Assembly: GCA_902633655.1 (NCBI GenBank)
Contig: CACPHA010000013.1
Span: 1-38,921 of the forward strand
Direction: 5' to 3'
Origin: Paracoccaceae bacterium
GTDB taxonomy: Bacteria > Pseudomonadota > Alphaproteobacteria > Rhodobacterales > Rhodobacteraceae
Length of the DNA: 38,921 bases
Shown: piece by piece, positions 33,214 to 38,921 of the stretch
Position numbering within the stretch: the first letter of the stretch is position 1
Layout: every line of letters begins with the position of its first letter
Program-made: the position numbers and the translations under genes
The notes under the pieces: model-generated
Database searches by the model: none
Seen by the model: the letters and a program-made list of their open reading frames with translations, nothing else
Told to the model about the DNA's origin: nothing

Positions 33214-34601
33214 GAATTTATCCGATCTTGTATGAGGTTTTTGAGTATTTCCAAATTATTATCTACCTTTGTAACGCGCTCTGGTTTTTGATAAAGTTCA
33301 GCCATACGCCCAGGAAGCGCTGCGCGCAAGCCATTGGCCTTTTCTAAGGCATCGGGGAATTTCGCTGGATGCGCAGTAGCTAGAGTGATCATTGGAATTT
33401 CTTTATCGTGCAGTTTCTGTGCCGCGTAAACGCCAATAGCAGAATGCGGGCACAGAATTTCGCCGCTAGTTTGACTAATAACTTGAATCATCTTTAAAGT
33501 TTGTTTTTCTGACACAGTACTCGAAGAAAAATGATGCTGCAAATTGTTGAGGATAGCCTTTGAGAGCGTAAAGCCTCCTTGGTTTTGCAGCTCATCCATT
33601 AACTCGCAAATTGCTTGGCTATCCCTATCATGGAGATCAAAGAGTGCACGTTCAAAGTTTGAACTGACCTGAATATCCATGGAAGGGCTGTAAGATTGTA
33701 GTACTTCGTGTTTACGATATTCCCCTGTACTTATGCAGCGGTGTAAGATATCGTTTTGGTTAGTGGCTACTATAAGCTTTTCAATGGGAAGTCCCATTCG
33801 TTTGGCAATATATCCTGCAAAAACATCTCCAAAATTTCCAGTCGGTACTGTAAAGTTAACTTTTTGGTCTGGTGCCCCTAAAGATACCGCAGAGGAGAAA
33901 TAGTAGACCACCTGAGCAAGCACACGCGCCCAGTTTATTGAGTTTACACCAGCTAATCTTACACCGTCACGGAATTCGAAGTCATTAAACATATCTTTTA
34001 GCCGTGCTTGGCAGTCGTCAAAGTTACCATCTAGTGCGAGGGCATGGACATTAGACTCCATGGGCGTGGACATTTGACGGCGCTGAACCTCGGACACACG
34101 TCCATGCGGATAAAGAATGAATACATCAACTGTGTCCAAACCGCGGAAAGCTTCAATAGCAGCGCTTCCCGTATCACCGCTGGTCGCTCCTACAATGGTG
34201 ATACGTTCGCCATGGTTACGCAATATTACTTGGAACATTTGACCGATCAGCTGCATCGCAAAATCTTTGAAGGCCAAAGTGGGGCCATGAAATAATTCCA
34301 ACAGGAAATGATTGCTATTTAGTTGTACTAAAGGCGCCCGTGCAAAGTGGCTAAAATTTTTATAGGATGCTTCGATGATTTCAAAAAACGTTTCATCCGT
34401 AAAGGTATTTCCGACAAATGGACGCATTACGCGGAAGGCTGTTTCTTCATAGGATAGGCCCTGTAATGCTTTTATGTCTGCTGGACACATCATGGGTACC
34501 GATTTAGGCACGTAAAGACCACCATCTCTTGCTAAACCAGTGAGCATTGTGTCTTCAAAACTCAGTTCAGGTGCTGTTCCCCGTGTTGAGATATACTGCA
34601 T
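33210..34601 (-). CDS. thrC: Threonine synthase
   Basis: 463 residues, full-length. It has the N-terminal YISTRGTAPELSFEDTMLTGLARDGGLYVP block and the PLP-binding Lys112 in LAFKDFAMQ, followed by GATSGDTGSAAIEAF and the glycine-rich PTGNFGD phosphate loop. This is the longer bacterial-type enzyme that converts O-phosphohomoserine to threonine in the cytoplasm. The ATG overlaps the stop of surf1 by one base and the stop overlaps the M16 start. The surf1-thrC-M16 order is, as I recall, common in Rhodobacterales. Confidence 0.95.
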   Translation of the reverse strand: MQYISTRGTAPELSFEDTMLTGLARDGGLYVPKSVPMMCPADIKALQGLSYEETAFRVMRPFVGNTFTDETFFEIIEASYKNFSHFARAPLVQLNSNHFLLELFHGPTLAFKDFAMQLIGQMFQVILRNHGERITIVGATSGDTGSAAIEAFRGLDTVDVFILYPHGRVSEVQRRQMSTPMESNVHALALDGNFDDCQARLKDMFNDFEFRDGVRLAGVNSINWARVLAQVVYYFSSAVSLGAPDQKVNFTVPTGNFGDVFAGYIAKRMGLPIEKLIVATNQNDILHRCISTGEYRKHEVLQSYSPSMDIQVSSNFERALFDLHDRDSQAICELMDELQNQGGFTLSKAILNNLQHHFSSSTVSEKQTLKMIQVISQTSGEILCPHSAIGVYAAQKLHDKEIPMITLATAHPAKFPDALEKANGLRAALPGRMAELYQKPERVTKVDNNLEILKNLIQDRINS

Positions 34602-35311
34602 CAGTTAATGCCTTTTGATTTGCTTCTAGTGCGCCATAAAAAGGTGATACTCATAAATGTCCAGACAATAGCTAATGAAAACCATGTTATTGCATATTGT
34701 AGATGATCATTGGGAATGCTGGCGGTATTTATTGGAAGAGGCTCTATTTTGGCCTCGGATGGAGTAATTTCTGAAGCAATAACTAGCGTTGGTTCCGTCC
34801 CAAAATGTTCTGACAACGCTTGGACGTCACGAGCGAACCAAATATTGTTGTTGAGATCAGGTCCTGGCGTAAATGCATCAATTTCTTCTGGCCAATGTAG
34901 ATTACCTTTTACTTTTATTACACCTTCACGAGTAGATGGCATGGGATCGCCAATTTTAATGAATCCGCGGTCAACTAAAATTTTTCTATCTTGAATAAGA
35001 AAAGGCGAAATTATGCGGTAGCCTGCGCCAATGTGTTTTCTGCTCGCCAAAACGCGTACGTACTTTGAGCCATATTGGCCATCTATAAGAACAGGCAAAT
35101 ATTTATCTATTTGCTCCGATACTTTGGCAGGTAAAGGCTTTGGAAATCCAATGATGCGGCTATTTATTTTATCGAGAACGGCGTCCTTCCACGTTAGGCG
35201 GTCAAGTTGCCATTTTCCCAATGACAAAAGTACAACGGTGCCCGAGAGCGCGACTATAAGTATAAATGCTAATCGACCCAAGTTTAACCCGCGATTAATA
35301 AAAACGCACAA
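34601..35311 (-). CDS. SURF1-family cytochrome c oxidase assembly factor
   Basis: 236 residues with the SURF1 topology: one membrane segment at about 13-31, a large periplasmic domain, and a second segment near 210-227. The motif GKWQLDRLTWKDAVLDKI after the first segment and LVDRGFI in the middle are family hallmarks. SURF1 helps insert haem a into subunit I. No ATG exists near the start; translation probably begins at the TTG at 35311 or at another TTG a little downstream. No clear ribosome site was found for either. It lies between coxC and thrC in the operon. Confidence 0.88.
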   Translation of the reverse strand: MCVFINRGLNLGRLAFILIVALSGTVVLLSLGKWQLDRLTWKDAVLDKINSRIIGFPKPLPAKVSEQIDKYLPVLIDGQYGSKYVRVLASRKHIGAGYRIISPFLIQDRKILVDRGFIKIGDPMPSTREGVIKVKGNLHWPEEIDAFTPGPDLNNNIWFARDVQALSEHFGTEPTLVIASEITPSEAKIEPLPINTASIPNDHLQYAITWFSLAIVWTFMSITFLWRTRSKSKGIN

Positions 35312-35359
35312 GAATTAGGGCGTTTTTAGAGTAGTTATATTCTCAATTCTACGGATTAA

Positions 35360-36160
35360 TCATCCGCCCCAAATGTAGACTGCAGCAAATAAAAAAAGCC
35401 AAACCACATCTACGAAGTGCCAGTACCAAGCGGCAGCCTCGAACCCAAGATGGGATTTTGCGGTGAAATGACCGTTCAATACTCTCATCAAGCAAATAAA
35501 CAAAAAGATTGTTCCAACAAGTACATGAAATCCGTGAAAGCCCGTGGCCATGAAGAAGTTGGCGCCGTAAATGTTTCCCGAAAATCCGAAAGCTGCGTGG
35601 CTGTACTCGTAGGCTTGGAAGACCGTGAATATAGCTCCCAGTGCAATCGCAACGATAAGACCGAGTTTCATGTCTTCGCGATTTTCCTCGTGTACTAGTG
35701 CATGGTGAGCCCAGGTTGCCGCTGCGCCGGAGCAAAGAAGAATTAAAGTGTTGATTAAAGGCAAATGCCATGGATCAAACGTTTCAATACCAACCGGAGG
35801 CCAGACACTGTCTTCAATCGGACTCATTTCACCCATCGGGTACATTGCGTGCTTGAAAAAACTCCAGAACCAGGCTGCAAAAAACATTATCTCGGACATG
35901 ATGAATAGGATGAATCCATACCGTAGGCCGATAAGCACAACAGGAGTGTGATCCCCACCATGATTTTCCGCTACAGTCTCGGACCACCACCCAAACATCA
36001 CGTAAAGTACTCCGACAAAGCCTATCAATAATATCCATGGGCCATTATCATGGAAAAACAGGACAGCTCCAAACAGCATAATGAAACCTGCAATTGCCCC
36101 TAAAAGCGGCCATAGAGATGGATTCAGAATGTGGTAGTCGTGGTTTTTTTCATGCGCCAT
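35360..36160 (-). CDS. coxC: Cytochrome c oxidase subunit III
   Basis: 266 residues from the ATG at 36160, which has GGGGAAA close upstream; a TTG four codons earlier is less likely. Seven membrane segments are predicted. Family blocks include [19 protein letters not shown] at the N-terminus, the middle [19 protein letters not shown], and later [17 protein letters not shown] and [16 protein letters not shown]. Subunit III is a core part of aa3-type oxidase in the cytoplasmic membrane. The gene is preceded by the copper-assembly gene ctaG and followed by surf1. No subunit I gene (ctaD/coxA) is in the window, as is common in Rhodobacterales. Confidence 0.95.
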   Translation of the reverse strand: MAHEKNHDYHILNPSLWPLLGAIAGFIMLFGAVLFFHDNGPWILLIGFVGVLYVMFGWWSETVAENHGGDHTPVVLIGLRYGFILFIMSEIMFFAAWFWSFFKHAMYPMGEMSPIEDSVWPPVGIETFDPWHLPLINTLILLCSGAAATWAHHALVHEENREDMKLGLIVAIALGAIFTVFQAYEYSHAAFGFSGNIYGANFFMATGFHGFHVLVGTIFLFICLMRVLNGHFTAKSHLGFEAAAWYWHFVDVVWLFLFAAVYIWGG

Positions 36161-36180
36161 AGTTTTCCCCAAATTATAGC

Positions 36181-36756
36181 TCAGTTAAATTTAGTCGCTT
36201 CTACTTGCAAAAGAGCAGCTGCATTTTTCTCAAGGTCAGTTTCGTAGAAAGTATAGGATAACGTGATCACCTTAGTAAACTTTGCATCTCGGTCCTTCAC
36301 AATACCGGGATCCACGTAAAATGAAACTGGCATTTGCACACGCTCTCCAGGTTGCAAAATTTGTTGCTCGAAACAAAAACAAGCAATTTTCGTGAAATAC
36401 GCACCCGCATCAAAGGGTGCTACATTGTAACTGGCTGTGCCTGCGATTGGTCGGTTAGTCGGATTATAGGCTTCGTAAAAGGCAAGCCCGGTTTCACCAA
36501 TTTTCAACTTCAGCTCACGTTCTAGGGGATAAAATTGCCATTCCAGGTCCCTGTCGATTGATGCGTCAAATCGTACTTTAATCGTTTTATCCAAAATCAT
36601 TTCGGAAGCTGTTTCTGCTGTTTGTGGCACGCCACCAAAGCCTGTTGTACGACAAAACCAATCATACAAAGGAACAGATGCCCAAGCTAGTGCACCCATA
36701 AATAAAACAACACCAACGGCCTTTAAAGCTGTCCGGTTATTTATGTTGTTACTCAT
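36181..36756 (-). CDS. ctaG: Cytochrome c oxidase assembly protein CtaG/Cox11
   Basis: 191 residues from the ATG at 36756, which has AGGAG about 9 bases upstream; a longer frame to 36810 would overlap the small upstream gene. An N-terminal membrane anchor ([30 protein letters not shown]) is followed by a periplasmic domain. The copper-binding CxC motif is present in ACFCFEQQ, with the family blocks [18 protein letters not shown] and VSFYVDP. It delivers copper to the CuB site of subunit I. The start overlaps the end of the small coxF-like gene by eight bases. Confidence 0.93.
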   Translation of the reverse strand: MSNNINNRTALKAVGVVLFMGALAWASVPLYDWFCRTTGFGGVPQTAETASEMILDKTIKVRFDASIDRDLEWQFYPLERELKLKIGETGLAFYEAYNPTNRPIAGTASYNVAPFDAGAYFTKIACFCFEQQILQPGERVQMPVSFYVDPGIVKDRDAKFTKVITLSYTFYETDLEKNAAALLQVEATKFN

Positions 36757-36916
36757 TCTTGGTTGCTCCTGAAATAGCGCGTGACACATCGCCCTCTGTA
36801 ATCTTGACAACTGTTAAACCAAAAATTAGAGCCACGAAAGCGGCTAGCACAATACCAAGCCCCACATTACGGCCAAAACGCCGTGTATGGAGTTCATGAT
36901 CTGGGCGGAAACTCAT
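36749..36916 (-). CDS. Small single-pass protein of the cox operon (CoxF-like)
   Basis: 55 residues, found by translating the gap between ctaB and ctaG on the minus strand. It begins [20 protein letters not shown], has one membrane segment at about 18-37 ([19 protein letters not shown]), and ends [12 protein letters not shown]. Its ATG overlaps the ctaB stop (ATGA) and its end overlaps the ctaG start by eight bases, so it is clearly translated within the operon. Small proteins with an H-E-L-H-x-R-R-x-x-R-N start are, as I recall, annotated CoxF in Rhodobacterales at this same place. They are presumed to help oxidase assembly; the exact role is unknown. Confidence 0.85.
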   Translation of the reverse strand: MSFRPDHELHTRRFGRNVGLGIVLAAFVALIFGLTVVKITEGDVSRAISGATKNE

Positions 36917-37854
36917 AAAGCGCTCCAAACGCCAAACATCATAAGTGTGGTGTCTACTGCGATCGCTGCAAAATGAGCGAAAAGGTATGAAAGTGATAAT
37001 TTAAAAAATTTACGCTCAACCAGAAAATTATCTCGCTCGCTATCTTTTTCACTTCTTTGCCATATCTCAAAGGCGCCTTTTAAAAACAGTAAATTAAAAG
37101 TCAGGGCTGTGACTAAAAATATTAGACCCCCAAGGTTTGAGAATGACATTGCAAAAACTAGTAAAGTCAAAAGAAGGGTATAGGCCAGAATATATTTTCG
37201 AGTTACCTTTCGCCCCCTAGATACAGTTAACATGGGTACGGCAGCATTGTCATAATCGGACCGTGTAAATAAAGCGAGTGCCCAAAAATGTGGGGGCGTC
37301 CACATAAAAATTAGGGCAAACATCAGCATGCTCTCGAATGATACTCCGCCCGTCACAGCTGCCCACCCTACAATTGGAGGAAAGGCTCCAGCCGCTCCAC
37401 CAATAACGATATTTTGAGGTGTCAATCTTTTTAACCACATAGTGTATATCGCGACATAGAAAAAAATCGTAAAGGCCAGAAGGCTGGCCGCAACCCAATT
37501 TGTTGCTAGGCCTAACATTAAAACGGAAAACCCCGACAAAGCGAAACCAAGCCCACGAGCCTCTTCTGATGTGATTTTTCCAGAGGGAATTGGACGAGAG
37601 CTTGTTCGGCTCATTATGCTGTCAAGGTCGGATTCCCACCACATGTTTAAAGCTCCGGCAGCGCCTCCTCCGATCGCAATACACAGAATAGCAACGAAAG
37701 CTACGTAGGGATGGATTGGCGTGGGAGCTGCGAGCAATCCGACAAAGCCCGTAAATACCACTAGACGCATTACACGCGGCTTCAGAAGATCATAGAAGTC
37801 TCTGAACTGGGCATCTGCCCTTACGTCAGAAGTTGTAAAGCTCGCAGCGGTCAT
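36913..37854 (-). CDS. ctaB: Protoheme IX farnesyltransferase (haem O synthase)
   Basis: 313 residues, with about eight to nine membrane segments of the UbiA family. The prenyl-diphosphate site [23 protein letters not shown] has the conserved D-x3-D acids and R-T-x-x-R-P, and the second acidic loop is in the middle ([14 protein letters not shown]). The enzyme attaches farnesyl to haem B to make haem O, the precursor of haem A for the oxidase. Its stop overlaps the small coxF-like gene by four bases. It follows coxB after about 40 bases. Confidence 0.95.
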   Translation of the reverse strand: MTAASFTTSDVRADAQFRDFYDLLKPRVMRLVVFTGFVGLLAAPTPIHPYVAFVAILCIAIGGGAAGALNMWWESDLDSIMSRTSSRPIPSGKITSEEARGLGFALSGFSVLMLGLATNWVAASLLAFTIFFYVAIYTMWLKRLTPQNIVIGGAAGAFPPIVGWAAVTGGVSFESMLMFALIFMWTPPHFWALALFTRSDYDNAAVPMLTVSRGRKVTRKYILAYTLLLTLLVFAMSFSNLGGLIFLVTALTFNLLFLKGAFEIWQRSEKDSERDNFLVERKFFKLSLSYLFAHFAAIAVDTTLMMFGVWSAL

Positions 37855-37895
37855 TCATTTTCCAATCCCAACCCGCATCAAAGTACGGGTGTAGC

Positions 37896-38843
37896 TTAAT
37901 TTTCTGCCATTTCGAATGCAGCTGGCAGCCTCAAATCTGCGTAATCTAATGATGCTTGATTGAGCCAATCTTTGTAGGCTTTTTCACTTACAACTTTAAC
38001 CGTAATCGGCATGTAGGCGTGGTCTTTTCCGCAGAGCTCTGAGCATTGGCCAAAGTAAACACCCTCTTGCTCTGCTTTGAACCACAGTTGTGCAATTCTG
38101 CCAGGCACACCGTCCTGCTTTACGCCGAAAGCGGGAATAGTCCAGCTGTGGATCACATCGCCGCCTGTAATAGTCATCACTACTGTCTTATTGACAGGAA
38201 CAACAACAGCCGTATCTGTCGCTAGAAGGAATTCATTTTTGCTGTAACCTGAATCTACCATTTTTGCAGCCATATGTTCATCCAACACGTAGGGCCGAAC
38301 GTTGGCGTCTGCTGGTCGAGTATCTTCGTCTAGTGTGGCAGGAGCTCCAATCATATTACTGTCAAAAGAGAACCCGTGGTCGCTATATTCATAACCCCAG
38401 TACCACTGGTAGCCAGTTACTTTAATATTAACATCGCCTTCCGGAATTTCTTGTTGACGGAATAATTCTGGGAGGGAAAAGACTGCGATGCCGAGTAGAA
38501 TGAAGATCGGCACCACTGTCCACGCGACCTCAATACGGGTGTTGTGCGTGAATGTTGCTGGTTTTTGGTTTGATGACCGGTTAAATTTTACTACTGCGTA
38601 GAGCAAAAGACATACAACAAAAAGCACAATTAAAGCGCTGACAATGTGTACACCAAAATCCAAAGCTTGGAGTCCTTTAGAAAGATCTGTCGCTGCGGGT
38701 TGAAATCCCATTTCTCCTTCTATCGGTTTTCCGATAATTTCAAGATTATCCTGCGAATACGCAGGCACTGTGCCGATCGCTAAAAGCATGCAAAAATGTG
38801 TAAAAAACTTTCGCATCACAAACGTCAATCTATTCATTTCCAT
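37896..38843 (-). CDS. coxB: Cytochrome c oxidase subunit II
   Basis: 315 residues including an N-terminal signal sequence (cleavage probably after YSQ, ~residue 31). Two membrane helices follow (about 63-85 and 107-127). The C-terminal cupredoxin domain binds the dinuclear CuA centre with QCSELCGKDHAYMP (two Cys, His and Met) plus an earlier His (VIHSW) and accepts electrons from cytochrome c. The aromatic block GYQWYWGYEY is also present. The ATG at 38843 is used here; ATGs at 38837 and 38816 are alternatives. It is the first gene of the operon; the 78 bases before it up to the window edge hold the likely promoter. Confidence 0.94.
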   Translation of the reverse strand: MEMNRLTFVMRKFFTHFCMLLAIGTVPAYSQDNLEIIGKPIEGEMGFQPAATDLSKGLQALDFGVHIVSALIVLFVVCLLLYAVVKFNRSSNQKPATFTHNTRIEVAWTVVPIFILLGIAVFSLPELFRQQEIPEGDVNIKVTGYQWYWGYEYSDHGFSFDSNMIGAPATLDEDTRPADANVRPYVLDEHMAAKMVDSGYSKNEFLLATDTAVVVPVNKTVVMTITGGDVIHSWTIPAFGVKQDGVPGRIAQLWFKAEQEGVYFGQCSELCGKDHAYMPITVKVVSEKAYKDWLNQASLDYADLRLPAAFEMAEN

Positions 38844-38921
38844 TGTCCATTAATCTTCCACGCGATAAACTGAGAAATATAGTTGTAATATCTAAGCTTA
38901 AAACCATATTCTGCTAGAGAG

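Overview
This window looks like a chromosomal segment of a marine-type alphaproteobacterium, most likely Rhodobacterales (roseobacter group) with a fairly AT-rich genome. The inference rests on the block at the right end (coxB-ctaB-small coxF-like gene-ctaG-coxC-surf1-thrC-M16 peptidase-rimJ-like), on a DUF2794 gene, on a dnaE2-type polymerase and on a PuuD-type urate oxidase. No rRNA or other taxonomic marker is present, so the placement is inferred. G+C was judged by eye only.

Left part (1-11868, mostly minus strand). A homocysteine S-methyltransferase cut by the window edge and a dimethylglycine dehydrogenase share a TGA/ATG junction. This suggests a betaine to dimethylglycine to sarcosine route. 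Next come a GFA-type zinc protein, a LysE exporter and an XRE-cupin regulator, then an RluA pseudouridine synthase convergent with an orphan error-prone polymerase (dnaE2/imuC). That polymerase lacks its usual C-terminal OB domain and has a LexA-like box in front of it. A carnitine-dehydrogenase-like gene and DUF2794 follow. The urate pathway spans 9977-14320: AllA, a PuuE-UraD fusion, UraH and PuuD. Together these cover urate to allantoate and ureidoglycolate to glyoxylate plus urea. The linking step (allantoicase) is not here. A decayed LysR gene lies between uraH and puuD.

Middle (14417-23011): a relic of an integrated element. A tRNA-Gly(TCC) is followed directly by a broken tyrosine integrase, and a broken P4-type primase tail lies about 8 kb further on. 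Between them sits an accessory catabolic cluster. On the minus strand are a small conserved protein, an aldehyde-dehydrogenase fragment, a Rieske oxygenase, a LysR regulator and a full aldehyde dehydrogenase. Divergently on the plus strand are a zinc alcohol dehydrogenase, an SDR with an unorthodox active site, and an arylmalonate-decarboxylase/maleate-isomerase-like protein whose tail is frameshifted. This is the best candidate here for an undescribed pathway; its substrate cannot be read from sequence.

Right part. An AT-rich block (23464-25764) encodes a glutaminyl cyclase and three small exported or membrane proteins of unknown role. It is followed by a NitT/TauT-type ABC importer, a crotonase pseudogene, a GlcD/D2HGDH-type FAD dehydrogenase, and the cytochrome c oxidase operon, transcribed leftwards.

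At least six broken or truncated genes in 39 kb (LysR, integrase, primase, ALDH fragment, crotonase, AMDase tail; perhaps dnaE2 too) point to ongoing gene decay in the accessory parts. The cox operon is tightly packed, with start/stop overlaps at most of its junctions.
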